A stretch of 59,618 nucleotides of DNA. Origin: Acidimicrobiales bacterium. Its GTDB lineage: Bacteria > Actinomycetota > Acidimicrobiia > Acidimicrobiales > RAAP-2. A program made the translations under genes and the position numbers. Each line of letters starts with the position of its first letter. Within the stretch, counting starts at the first letter, position 1. The DNA lies in contig JADMIJ010000015.1 in the NCBI GenBank assembly GCA_015478655.1, positions 1-59,618 of the forward strand, in the 5' to 3' direction. Below, piece after piece: positions 32,149 through 40,585 of the stretch. The notes under the pieces are model-generated. The model made no database searches. It was not told the origin of the DNA and was given only the letters and a program-made list of their open reading frames with translations.

Positions 32149-33342
32149 TCACCGTGTCGCCCCTTCGCTCCGCACCCGGAACATCAGGGACGCCATGGTC
32201 TCCGCTCGCTGTCGCCACGAAAGGATCGGAGCGCCATCGAACTCCCTCGGCAGCCCGGGCGGCCCGGCGGCTTCCAAAGCCTGTCCCACCGCGGCAGTGA
32301 ACTGGTCACGGTCGGCGACGACGATCGGGGGTCCGAGATCGCGGAAGCCGGCCACCGGCGTGGCAATCGTCGGACGGCCGGCGGCCAGGCACTCGTAGGC
32401 CTTGATCGGATCAAGGCTCTCAGTGAACGGATTCACCAGGTGGGGGACGATCATGACATCCGCGTGTTGCATGAATGCCGGGATCTGGTCGTAGGGGAAT
32501 GCTCCGAGCAGACGGATGTTGGTCACCCGGTCCAGATCTGAGGTCACTTCGCCGGGAAGGTGGTTGGGCCCGAGCAGGACGATCTGGAGGTCCGGTCTTG
32601 AGCCGGCCAATTCGCGGATCAGCGGGATGTCGAGGCGCTCGTCGTGGAGGGTGCCGACGTAGAGGGCAACCGGCGCCCCGGGCAAGGACGGCGGCCGGGG
32701 TCGGGGAGTGCGGAACAACTCCACGTCGACCCCGTTCGGAATCAGCTCGACGTGGCGGATGCCCCCGCGGGAGCGCTCCAGATCGCTCGAGCAGACCACA
32801 ACGGCCTCGCAGTGATCGAGCAGGAGACGCTCGTTGGCCATCAGTCGACTCCGCTGTCTGGGGGCGAGCGGGGCGAGTAGCCAGTCGTCAGTGATGTCGT
32901 AGAGGCTCGGCCATCCGGCCCGCAAGGTGAATTGCGCGTAGGCGGCGTCATTGATCCAGAGGAAGCACTGATGGAGCCCCAGCTCGTCGACGGCGTTGTG
33001 AATCTGACGCTCGAGCCAACGATCGGCGAACGGCCCCACCGACCGCGGCAGCCACTTGCGGGGCCGCAGTACGTGGATCCGGGGATGGACCTTCTCCATC
33101 CGCGGCCCGATAAGGCCTTGGACCTTTCCCCGTCGCAGCTGGTGCGGAATGTCGACCGCCGGGGCCACGTAGAGCACGTGGACCGACGGGTAGAGGTCCA
33201 CGATCTCGTCGACGAGGATCCTCATCCTTCTCCGAACCTCACACCAGGGCTCGAGCGAGCACACGACCAGAGACATGGGTTCCGTACCGGGATCGGGAGG
33301 CGTCGCCATCCTGTCTCCGGAGCTCTGAGTTGCCATGTCCAT
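32149..33342 (-). CDS. GT4-like glycosyltransferase (TuaH-type)
   Basis: 397 residues from 33342; in-frame ATGs at 33309 and 33276 are possible, the last placing M-S-L-V-V-C-S-L-E-P-W at the N-terminus. D-I-T-D-D-W, V-V-C-S-S-D-L, L-I-P-N-G-V-D-V-E-L-F and Y-V-G-T-L-H-D-E-R-L-D follow the pattern of TuaH/WsaF-like transferases, and D-P-I-K-A-Y-E-C-L-A-A-G-R-P-T-I is the donor-site region. Transcribed in the same direction as the Wzc gene 58 bp away. Confidence 0.8.
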   Translation of the reverse strand: MDMATQSSGDRMATPPDPGTEPMSLVVCSLEPWCEVRRRMRILVDEIVDLYPSVHVLYVAPAVDIPHQLRRGKVQGLIGPRMEKVHPRIHVLRPRKWLPRSVGPFADRWLERQIHNAVDELGLHQCFLWINDAAYAQFTLRAGWPSLYDITDDWLLAPLAPRQRSRLMANERLLLDHCEAVVVCSSDLERSRGGIRHVELIPNGVDVELFRTPRPRPPSLPGAPVALYVGTLHDERLDIPLIRELAGSRPDLQIVLLGPNHLPGEVTSDLDRVTNIRLLGAFPYDQIPAFMQHADVMIVPHLVNPFTESLDPIKAYECLAAGRPTIATPVAGFRDLGPPIVVADRDQFTAAVGQALEAAGPPGLPREFDGAPILSWRQRAETMASLMFRVRSEGATR

Positions 33343-33614
33343 TCCTTGCTACCTGCTGTGAGCTCGTGGGGCCGCGTCCCTGCTTGCCGGTCGACCGTCG
33401 CACCGGGAATCCCTGATACCGTCGACACCGCGCCGGTAGACCTTGAGATGCAATTGACCACCTGGGACAACCGCATCCTCACGCTCGACTGCCGTCCCGG
33501 GATGCTGGCTGAAGCCCCTGAATTCCAAGCCCGGACGCTACGCTACCTAGCCTGAAGCCACTGAGGCATCCGAGGTCCCATGAGCCGTCCGATGAGCCAT
33601 AGCGCGCCCACACC

Positions 33615-35081
33615 ATGAGCCGGATCACCAAGCCTGACTCAGCTCGGTTGCCCAACCGTTGGGACTCGAGGCAGCGCTGGAACCGGATCGTCTGGGCCTC
33701 AGCGCCGTGGCTGACCGTCGTGGTGGTCGCCGGAGCCGTGGCCGCGGTCACGGTGGGAAATCACAAGATCGGGTTGGCGTTGGCGGCGCTGGTCCTCGTG
33801 GTGGGGCTGTTGATCGCCGATCCGCTCCTGCTGGTGGTCCTCGCCCTGCCGGGTGCGCTGCTCATCCAGCGGGTGGGAGGCAGCGCTACCAATCTGAGCG
33901 CAGCCGATCTCCTGGTCTTCGTGGCGGCGATCGTGTCCCTCTCCCATGTGCATTGGAAGGAGGCGCCCCACCTTCGCCAGTTCTTGCGCGGCATCGTCTG
34001 GTTCCAGGCCGTGTTGCTCCTGGTCCTGGTGGCCCACCCCTTCCGGGCCAACATCGTGGAATGGTTGCACCGCTGGTCCTACCTCGCAGGGAGCGTGCTG
34101 GTCGGATGGGTCATCGCTACCCACGGGCGGACCCGACAGGCCTTTCGATTGTTCCTCGCCGGTTCATCGGTGCTGGCCGTCATCGCCATGGAGCACGCGG
34201 TGACGGGTCATTTCAAACCGGCCCAATGGGGTGTGTACCAGAAGAACGCCATCGGAGCGGTCTTGCTGATCGCCATCCTGATCGCGCAGATCAATCCACC
34301 GTGGGCGGGCCTCGGCCGCACCGAGGTCAGGGTCAGCAAATGGATCTGCCTCGGCGGACTGCTGGCATCGCAGTCGCGACAGTCGGCGATCTTGCTGATC
34401 CTGGCGGTCGTGTCTTCGTACATGTTGAATCCCGAGCTCCGGGGCCGCTCGAAACTCCTGCTCCTCGGGGCCATCCCACTTGTTGTGGTCCTGTACTACA
34501 GCTTCTCCATCAACGCCCGGAACAATCCCAAATTCAATTCGGTCTCGATCAGGGTCGACCAGATCAGCGCCGCCATCCACGCATGGCATCTCAGCCCGAT
34601 CCTGGGTCAGGGGATGCGGTTCTACAACCTGCCCCAGTTCATCGCCGTCACCGCTCCCCCCAATGTGTTCGTCGACAACCTCGCCTCCACGGGCGTGGTC
34701 GGGTCGCTGGCCTTCGTCTTCATGGTCTTCGTCACGATGCGAACGATGGTCCGGCTCCCGTACGCCGTCGGAACGCTGGGCCTGGTCATCCTTGCGACCC
34801 ACTACCTCGACGGCCTGTTCGACATCTTCTGGATCGGCGCCTCATCGATCGCCCCGTTGATCATCGCCGGCATCTCTCTGGGAATGGCCGACCTGGGTCG
34901 GAACAGTCACGGCCTGTCCGGGGCTGGCGGCGGTTTGGCGTCGGGGTCGGCTCCGCCGGACCTCATCGCCCGCGGCCGGGCCATGTCCGCGCCTCCTGTC
35001 ACAGGTGTTCCGCGGCGGTCCGACAGAGTGTCGTCGGCCGGGCTGACGAGGCTGTGGTCACGAATGGCTCCGGCACGTTGA
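33615..35081 (+). CDS. O-antigen ligase/polymerase-like membrane protein
   Basis: 488 residues with about ten to eleven hydrophobic helices spread from residue 30 to 440 and a soluble C-terminal tail. The S-Q-S-R-Q-S-A-I segment followed by a long loop containing G-Q-G-M-R-F-Y is the arrangement of Wzy/WaaL-type proteins, where the periplasmic loop with conserved Arg and His transfers undecaprenyl-linked chains. This is the only polymerase/ligase candidate in the locus. Start ATG 33615; no membrane flippase accompanies it. Confidence 0.75.
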   Translation: MSRITKPDSARLPNRWDSRQRWNRIVWASAPWLTVVVVAGAVAAVTVGNHKIGLALAALVLVVGLLIADPLLLVVLALPGALLIQRVGGSATNLSAADLLVFVAAIVSLSHVHWKEAPHLRQFLRGIVWFQAVLLLVLVAHPFRANIVEWLHRWSYLAGSVLVGWVIATHGRTRQAFRLFLAGSSVLAVIAMEHAVTGHFKPAQWGVYQKNAIGAVLLIAILIAQINPPWAGLGRTEVRVSKWICLGGLLASQSRQSAILLILAVVSSYMLNPELRGRSKLLLLGAIPLVVVLYYSFSINARNNPKFNSVSIRVDQISAAIHAWHLSPILGQGMRFYNLPQFIAVTAPPNVFVDNLASTGVVGSLAFVFMVFVTMRTMVRLPYAVGTLGLVILATHYLDGLFDIFWIGASSIAPLIIAGISLGMADLGRNSHGLSGAGGGLASGSAPPDLIARGRAMSAPPVTGVPRRSDRVSSAGLTRLWSRMAPAR

Positions 35082-35088
35082 CCGCCAG

Positions 35089-36141
35089 GTGACCGACCAG
35101 CGACCGCGGATCGTCTACAACGCCCTTCCTCTCGAGCCCCGTGGCGGCGGCGTCAGCACTTACATCCGCGAGCTCCTGGCCTGTATGGGGTCGGCCGTTG
35201 ATGCCCGGCTCGTCGCTGCAGTTCAGCCGGCCGGCGTCGCCGAATTGGCCCCCGGGATCACGCCTATGGTCAAGGGTGAGGCGCGCGGCGTCAAACGGGC
35301 GCTCACCAGTGCGATGGGGTTCGGGCCCGCCGATCTCACCCACGGGCTCGATGTCGACCTTCCTCTTCGGCGGCCGGGATTGATGGTCTCGACGGTCCAC
35401 GACATGGCCATCTTCGACACGCCGTGGGCCTTTCCGAGGCATCGGATCATCGGTGAGCGGGTCCTCCTGCGGTATGCACTGCGTCGTGCCGACGCCATCG
35501 TGGCCGTCTCGGCATTCACCGCTGAACGGATCCGGGCCATCACCGGCCGGGTTGCCGAGGTCGTGCACTCCGCTCCCGGTCCGGACATGGCACCGCCCTC
35601 GAGTGACGAGGTGGCGAGAGTGCGCTCCCGCTACGCCCTGCCTCAACGCTTCGTGCTGCACGTGGGCAATATCGAGCCCCGCAAGGACATCGCCACCCTG
35701 GCCGAAGCCTGCCGGCGGTCACCGATCCCGTTGGTGTTGACGGGCCACAGCCTCTGGGGTCATCAACCCCCGAGTGGGGCGCTGGAGATCGGCCACGTGC
35801 CCACGTCGGACCTTCCCGGCCTGTATGGCGCGGCAACCCTGGTCGGCTACGCCTCACGGTACGAGGGATTCGGGCTGCCGCCGGTGGAGGCCATGGCCTG
35901 CGGTGCGCCGGTGGTGAGCACACCGGTCCCCGCCATCGTCGAGGTGGTGGGTGACGGAGCCGAGACATTTCAGCCCGGAGATGTCGAAGGGCTGACCGAG
36001 ACCTTGCGACATCTGCTGGGGGACGAGGCCCGTCGGACCCAGCTGGCACAACGGGGGACCGAGCGGGTGATGCAACTCAGCTGGACTCGGACCGCCCAGG
36101 GCACGGCGGGGGTCTATCGCTCGCTCGGCCTCGCAGTGTGA
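35089..36141 (+). CDS. GT4-family glycosyltransferase
   Basis: 350 residues, GTG start 7 bp after the ligase-like gene. Landmarks: Y-N-A-L-P-L-E-P-R-G-G-G-V-S-T-Y, T-V-H-D-M-A, V-S-A-F-T-A-E-R-I, H-V-G-N-I-E-P-R-K-D and Y-E-G-F-G-L-P-P-V-E-A-M-A-C-G-A-P-V-V. This resembles mannosyl- or rhamnosyltransferases of the WbdA/WbpY type. Likely adds a sugar to the repeat unit handled by the upstream ligase/polymerase. Confidence 0.85.
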   Translation: MTDQRPRIVYNALPLEPRGGGVSTYIRELLACMGSAVDARLVAAVQPAGVAELAPGITPMVKGEARGVKRALTSAMGFGPADLTHGLDVDLPLRRPGLMVSTVHDMAIFDTPWAFPRHRIIGERVLLRYALRRADAIVAVSAFTAERIRAITGRVAEVVHSAPGPDMAPPSSDEVARVRSRYALPQRFVLHVGNIEPRKDIATLAEACRRSPIPLVLTGHSLWGHQPPSGALEIGHVPTSDLPGLYGAATLVGYASRYEGFGLPPVEAMACGAPVVSTPVPAIVEVVGDGAETFQPGDVEGLTETLRHLLGDEARRTQLAQRGTERVMQLSWTRTAQGTAGVYRSLGLAV

Positions 36142-36313
36142 GCACATCGGCGTGGGGCCGAGCGGAAGCCCCCGCGCCACCGGCAGGCACCCTTGTCGCC
36201 TGGTTTGCACGGTGGGTGCTTCAGGTAGCGGTCGACGGTGCCGACAAAAGTGCGTGTTGTCGGTACGGAGGGCAGGGCGCCGCGGGCTCGAACGAAGGAC
36301 CGCGGCTCCACCG

Positions 36314-37063
36314 ATGTCGGCGAGCGCCCTTCTCGGCGTCCGCGTGGGCGGTGCCGTCGGAGAGAGCGTCGGCGGTGGCATCGATGAGAGCGTGGGCGGC
36401 AGAGTCAACGCACCACCCCGCAGTGAACCACCCCGCAGTGAAGAGGTCTCCGTGCCGCCCGAGCTCATCGCCGATCTCTATGAACCGCATCTGATCATCA
36501 CCGCCGACTACGTCGGACCGGATCCCCGGTATGTCGAGTGGGATCGACCGCGGCGTGAGGCCGCCGCCGGCGCACCATTTCGGCACGCCTTCTCGTCCCG
36601 CATGGTCGAGATCCTGGTCGTGGTGCTGGTCACCGTGGCCGTGGTCGTACCCATCACGCTGATCGCCTCGCAAGCGGTCCGCGGGGCGCCGTCACCCCGA
36701 CCGACCATTCGGGTCATCTCGGCACCCGCGTCCTCGGCACCCCACGCCAGCCCGGCCGGCCGCTCTGCGAACCCCATATCGCCGAATTCGTCCGGAGCCA
36801 CCGCGGTGGCGTCTCGAGTGACCACCGGGCGAAATGCCCGGGGAACAAACGATCGACGTGCGCAGCGTGCTCAGATTGCTGCCGATCGGCGTGCCGAACG
36901 CATCACCCGACATGCGGCACGGGCCCGGTGGCATGGCTCGCCTGCGGTGGCACCGTCACCGGCCACTGACCGGCACCCACTAGCAGCCCGAGGCGGGCGA
37001 ACTGACCCCCAGGTCCGCAAGCTGACCCCAGGGCGGCAATCTGACCCCAGGGCGGCAATCTGA
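36314..37063 (+). CDS. Single-pass membrane protein, paralogue of the next gene, ending inside a repeat array
   Basis: 249 residues from ATG 36314. A Gly/Val/Ser-rich N-terminus is followed by P-P-E-L-I-A-D-L-Y-E-P-H-L-I-I-T-A-D-Y-V-G, a basic segment, and a transmembrane helix (V-E-I-L-V-V-V-L-V-T-V-A-V-V). The same order (P-P-G-I-L-A-D-L, L-V-L-S-P-G-Y-I-G, helix) occurs in the gene at 37253, so the two are diverged tandem paralogues. The C-terminal part is low-complexity, basic, and its last residues are encoded by the 19-bp array starting at 37002, suggesting that the original extracellular domain was lost. Function unknown. Confidence 0.55.
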   Translation: MSASALLGVRVGGAVGESVGGGIDESVGGRVNAPPRSEPPRSEEVSVPPELIADLYEPHLIITADYVGPDPRYVEWDRPRREAAAGAPFRHAFSSRMVEILVVVLVTVAVVVPITLIASQAVRGAPSPRPTIRVISAPASSAPHASPAGRSANPISPNSSGATAVASRVTTGRNARGTNDRRAQRAQIAADRRAERITRHAARARWHGSPAVAPSPATDRHPLAARGGRTDPQVRKLTPGRQSDPRAAI

Positions 37064-37137
37064 CCCCACGCCAGCAATCTGACCCCACGCCAGCAATCTG
37101 ACCCCACGCCAGCAATCTGACCCCCAGGAGCGGCAAT
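37002..37137. repeat. Seven-unit 19-21-bp tandem array, CTGACCCCANNNNNGCAAT
   Basis: Units start at 37002 (20 bp), 37022, 37041, 37060, 37079, 37098 (19 bp each) and 37117 (21 bp). Units 2-3 are identical to each other, and units 4-6 (CTGACCCCACGCCAGCAAT) are identical to each other. The units share no spacer, so this is not a CRISPR. The conserved TGACCCCA and GGCAAT blocks recall repeats at IS21-family ends, and the IS-like end at 1-54 has GGTCCCA followed by TGGCAAA. Degenerate GGCCCC and GGACCCCC copies continue to about 37170. Confidence 0.9.
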
Positions 37138-37252
37138 CCGGCCCCGAGAGGACACCGATCGGACCCCCGACCACGGAACCTCAGATCCCACGAACCACCA
37201 ATGCGGGAGGTCAGGGGCTTTAGCTCCGTTTGAAATCTGCCGATCTAGCGGT

Positions 37253-38359
37253 ATGGAGTCGACACTGACGGACCCCTCCGCTGCCCTGCCGGCCGCTGTC
37301 GCCCCCGTGTCGTCGCGCCATTCTCCGGTCGAGCTGGGAAGTCCCAGTGATGGACCCGTCACTGAGGACGCCCTGGCCTCCGCCACCGAGGAGGCCCTGC
37401 CGTCCTTCACCGAGGAGGCCCTGCCTCCCGGGATCCTGGCCGACCTCGATGACGCCAGTCTCGTCCTGTCGCCCGGGTACATCGGCTCGGACCGACGGGG
37501 CAAGGGTCTCAGGGCTCGGGTATTGCGAGCCACGTTCGCCCAGCGTCGTTCCCTGCTCCGGCTGGAGCTTCTCGTCCTCGCCGTCGTGGCCGTGCTGGCC
37601 GTGGTGTCGGTACTGCTGGTCGGTCCCGCCACCCGCGGCTCCTCTGCCCTGGCCTCGGGAACCGGCACCAAGCGGAGTCTGGTCCACCACCGCATTCCGG
37701 TTGCCGCCGCGGCTGCTCCTGCAGCGGCTCCGACTGCCTCGCCGGCTCCCACCACCCCGGTGCAGGCAACGACCAGCCCGGCGACCGTCGGCGCGGCCCC
37801 AGTCTCCCCACCTCCGGCTGCGTCCGCGGCGTCGACCCCGGCCCCCCCACCGCCGGCTGCACCCGCCTCGCTGACCCCGGCCGAACTGGGAGTTCAAGCC
37901 TTGACCCTGGTGACCTATCCGTGGCAGAAGATCCCCGGCTACAGCATTCAGTTCCTCCCCATCTCCGAGGCGCCTACTCCGGGGTTCTACGGCAATACGA
38001 CCTTCACCATGGGCCAGACGGGTGGACAGTCCGTGCTCTACGTCTATCCCGGTGAGACGGTTCAGCGCCTGGCCGCCATCACCGCGTTCGAGATCGGCCA
38101 CGAAGTCGATGCTGCCGGCGTCTACCCCGCCGACGGCAACACGGGCCACGCACAGATCGAGAAGCTCCTGAACTACTTCCCGGCCAGCTGGATGCCCAAC
38201 TGCGACTGCGCGGAACAGAGCTTCCTCTCGGGGTGGTACGCCGCCGCGTTCTCCAACCAGTGGTCGCCGGGAGTGGGCAACTGGAGCCAGATCCTGCCCG
38301 AGCCGTCGGGAGCGACGCTGGCTGCCATGCAGCCCTGGCTGAACCCGACCATCCCATGA
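37253..38359 (+). CDS. Membrane-anchored exported protein with degenerate metallopeptidase-like C-terminal domain
   Basis: 368 residues from ATG 37253; no ribosome binding site is visible. The cytoplasmic N-terminus has two copies of T-E-E-A-L-P, then P-P-G-I-L-A-D-L and a transmembrane helix (L-E-L-L-V-L-A-V-V-A-V-L-A-V-V-S-V-L-L), an Ala/Pro linker of about 60 residues, and a 150-residue extracellular domain. That domain has A-I-T-A-F-E-I-G-H-E-V-D-A-A-G-V, which looks like the H-E-x-x-H helix of secreted metallopeptidases with the first His replaced by Phe. N-C-D-C-A-E-Q follows. Paralogue of the preceding gene. Peptidase relationship is inference. Confidence 0.65.
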   Translation: MESTLTDPSAALPAAVAPVSSRHSPVELGSPSDGPVTEDALASATEEALPSFTEEALPPGILADLDDASLVLSPGYIGSDRRGKGLRARVLRATFAQRRSLLRLELLVLAVVAVLAVVSVLLVGPATRGSSALASGTGTKRSLVHHRIPVAAAAAPAAAPTASPAPTTPVQATTSPATVGAAPVSPPPAASAASTPAPPPPAAPASLTPAELGVQALTLVTYPWQKIPGYSIQFLPISEAPTPGFYGNTTFTMGQTGGQSVLYVYPGETVQRLAAITAFEIGHEVDAAGVYPADGNTGHAQIEKLLNYFPASWMPNCDCAEQSFLSGWYAAAFSNQWSPGVGNWSQILPEPSGATLAAMQPWLNPTIP

Positions 38360-38489
38360 GCACGTCCTGAGCCACTGACCGAGACCCTGATCCCATTGCC
38401 ATGCCCACTCCACTTCGTTCCTCGCTGTTACCGCCACGCACGGCGGCAACCCGTTCGAGTGAGCTCGGGCCTGACCCGGACCGACGACC

Positions 38490-39728
38490 ATGACCCGCAT
38501 AGCCCTTCTACCCAGTTCCTTCCCGCCTTCGCTCGGCGGGGTTGAGGAGCTCTCGCGGCATCTTGCCCTTTGTCTCTGCGATGCCGGGGACCAGGTCGAA
38601 GTCTGGACCGGGCAGCCTGACGATGCTGCACACGAATCCGTGGAGGTCCGCGACGGACTGGTGGTGCGCCGCCTACCCATGCCGTTGCCCGCCACCAACT
38701 GGTCCGCCATTCGCCGCTCGACCACCACGGGCATGCAGACGCTGCTCTCCCTCCGCAGCGCCGTGGCTGCCTTCCACCCCGACGTGCTCCACGTGCAGTG
38801 CTTCGGCCCCAACGGCACCTACGCCGCTGCCCTGTCCCGGCTGACCGGTATCCCACTCGTGGTCACCCTTCAAGGGGAGACGGTGATGGATGACGCTGAC
38901 ATCTTCGAGACATCGCGGGTGTTGCGGGCCTCGTTGAGGTTCGGACTCCGGACGGCCGCCGCCGTGACCGCCTGCTCGGCCTTCACCCTCGCCGATGCCG
39001 AGGATCGATTCGGACTTGGGCCGGGCCGGGGACAGGTCATCCCGAACGGGGTCGATCTGGCTGGCACCGAACACAGGGGCACCGCCCCGACGCCGGACGC
39101 AACGGCGCCTACGGTGTCGGACCGTCCCTACATCTTCGCGCTCGGACGAGTGGTGGAGAAGAAGGGATTCGATCTGCTGTTGGCTGCGTATGCCGCCATG
39201 GACGCCGTGCACCGAACGACCGATCTGGTGATTGCCGGCACCGGCGCCTCGTTGGAGGACCTCCGACAGGACGCCATTTCCCTCGGAGTGGCGCCGCACG
39301 TGCACTTCGTGGGAAAGCTCAACCGTGAGGCGGTGGCTGCGGCCATGGCCGGCGCCGAGCTCTTCGTCATGCCCAGTCGCCTCGAACCGTTCGGGATCGT
39401 CATTCTCGAGGCCTGGCGGGCCGGGGTGGCGGTGGTGGCCACCACCCACGGCGGGCCGCCCGAGTTCGTCCATGACGGACTCGATGGAGTCCTGGTCGAC
39501 CCGTTCGACACCGGAAGCTTCGCCGTCGTCCTCCAGAAGCTTCTGTCGGACGCCGACCACCGACACGCCCTCGCGGAGGCCGGCCGTCTCTCGGCGCAGG
39601 CGTTCGCCTGGCCGTCGATCGCCCGTCGCTACCAGCAGGTCTACTCGTCGGTGATTGGGACGGGGACCGGTGAGGGCGGCGTGGATGCTCCCCGTTCCCG
39701 CTCCCATCAAGGAGAATCGGTCCGATGA
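38490..39728 (+). CDS. GT4-family glycosyltransferase coupled to the carrier-protein operon
   Basis: 412 residues, ATG 38490. P-S-S-F-P-P-S-L-G-G-V-E-E-L at the N-terminus, L-Q-G-E-T, I-P-N-G-V-D-L, A-L-G-R-V-V-E-K-K-G-F-D and E-P-F-G-I-V-I-L-E-A-W-R-A-G-V-A are GT4 landmarks. Its stop overlaps the start of the phosphopantetheinyl transferase gene as ATGA, making it the first gene of a seven-gene coupled run. This placement implies that the aminoacyl-carrier-protein chemistry downstream serves glycan assembly. Sugar specificity unknown. Confidence 0.85.
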   Translation: MTRIALLPSSFPPSLGGVEELSRHLALCLCDAGDQVEVWTGQPDDAAHESVEVRDGLVVRRLPMPLPATNWSAIRRSTTTGMQTLLSLRSAVAAFHPDVLHVQCFGPNGTYAAALSRLTGIPLVVTLQGETVMDDADIFETSRVLRASLRFGLRTAAAVTACSAFTLADAEDRFGLGPGRGQVIPNGVDLAGTEHRGTAPTPDATAPTVSDRPYIFALGRVVEKKGFDLLLAAYAAMDAVHRTTDLVIAGTGASLEDLRQDAISLGVAPHVHFVGKLNREAVAAAMAGAELFVMPSRLEPFGIVILEAWRAGVAVVATTHGGPPEFVHDGLDGVLVDPFDTGSFAVVLQKLLSDADHRHALAEAGRLSAQAFAWPSIARRYQQVYSSVIGTGTGEGGVDAPRSRSHQGESVR

Positions 39729-40336
39729 TCTACGTGTCGCCAACACACGAGCTCGACGCCGGGTGGGCCATGGACGGGACGTCATCGCGGCTGTGTTCGG
39801 AGCGCGACCACGCAAGCCACGACCACCTCGGTCTCGAGCGCCGCGAGCACGAAAGTGGCGAGCTTCACCGCCGAAGCCAATCATCGTCGTTTCGCGTCGG
39901 CGTTGACCTGGTGGTGGTGGCCGACGTGGCCCGATCGGTTCGGCGGTTCGGCAACCGCTACATCGATCGAATCTTCACGCCGCATGAGATCATGTGCTGT
40001 CGGACGCCGGATCGGGCTCAGGGGCCGTCGACCGGCTATTCCGTCGAGTCATTGGCCGCCCGCTTCGCGGCCAAGGAGGCGACGGTGAAGGTATTGCGAC
40101 CCGAAGGCCCCCGACCGGATTGGCGCAGCATCGAAGTCCACCGTGACCGCGGCGGCTGGTGTGAGATCCGTCTACGGGGCCGGGCCGCCCGGTTGGCCGT
40201 CGATGCCGGCATCGCTGAGCTGGCGGTGAGCCTGACCCACGAATCGACGATGGCGGCTGCCGTCGTCGTCGGAATGTGCAGCAGTGGCGACCGGTCTGTT
40301 GGCCGACCCGCCCCGTCTGCCTGGAGAGAGGAGTGA
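39725..40336 (+). CDS. Holo-ACP synthase-type phosphopantetheinyl transferase
   Basis: 203 residues. F-R-V-G-V-D-L-V-V-V-A-D-V with Asp61 and L-A-A-R-F-A-A-K-E-A-T-V-K-V-L with Glu118 are the two magnesium-binding motifs of AcpS-type enzymes. It transfers 4'-phosphopantetheine from CoA to a carrier-protein serine, surely the carrier encoded immediately downstream. The first ~55 residues are a His/Arg/Glu-rich extension with no counterpart in AcpS (usual length ~125); no in-frame internal ATG or GTG sits near the domain, so the ATG overlapping the upstream stop is kept. A dedicated rather than housekeeping transferase is likely. Confidence 0.85.
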   Translation: MIYVSPTHELDAGWAMDGTSSRLCSERDHASHDHLGLERREHESGELHRRSQSSSFRVGVDLVVVADVARSVRRFGNRYIDRIFTPHEIMCCRTPDRAQGPSTGYSVESLAARFAAKEATVKVLRPEGPRPDWRSIEVHRDRGGWCEIRLRGRAARLAVDAGIAELAVSLTHESTMAAAVVVGMCSSGDRSVGRPAPSAWREE

Positions 40337-40338
40337 CC

Positions 40339-40578
40339 ATGGACGAGACCATCCGGGATGTCCTGACCGAGCACGGCCGATTGGCGGTGGATGCGGGCTC
40401 GATCGACGAGAGCACCGATCTGTTCGCATCGGGAATGACCTCCCACGCCAGCGTCAATGTGATGCTGGCGCTGGAGGACGCGTTCGACATCGAGTTCTCG
40501 GAGAAGATGCTGAGGAAGTCCACGTTCGAATCGATCGCCGCCATCCGGGCCGGCGTCCTCGAGATGAAGGACGCGTGA
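40339..40578 (+). CDS. Aminoacyl carrier protein (ACP-like)
   Basis: 79 residues from ATG 40339, with GGAGAGAGGAG upstream and 2 bp after the transferase stop. The acidic four-helix ACP pattern is clear; the phosphopantetheine site is Ser35 in S-G-M-T-S-H-A-S rather than the G-x-D-S-L of fatty acid ACPs. G-M-T-S-x-A-S is characteristic of carrier proteins that pair with Bll0957-type amino acid:[carrier protein] ligases, as is the following L-E-D-A-F-D-I-E-F. It would carry an amino acid as a thioester to the downstream flavoprotein or another acceptor. Confidence 0.9.
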   Translation: MDETIRDVLTEHGRLAVDAGSIDESTDLFASGMTSHASVNVMLALEDAFDIEFSEKMLRKSTFESIAAIRAGVLEMKDA

Positions 40579-40585
40579 GGACGCC

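Noticed and set aside
37002-37137. Possible CRISPR array
   Set aside because: Units of 19-21 bp abut directly with no unique spacers, and no cas gene is present.
36871-37755. Minus-strand frame with repeated W-G-Q-I-A-G-V-G-S-D-like units
   Set aside because: It is only the antisense reading of the 19-bp array and flanking genes.
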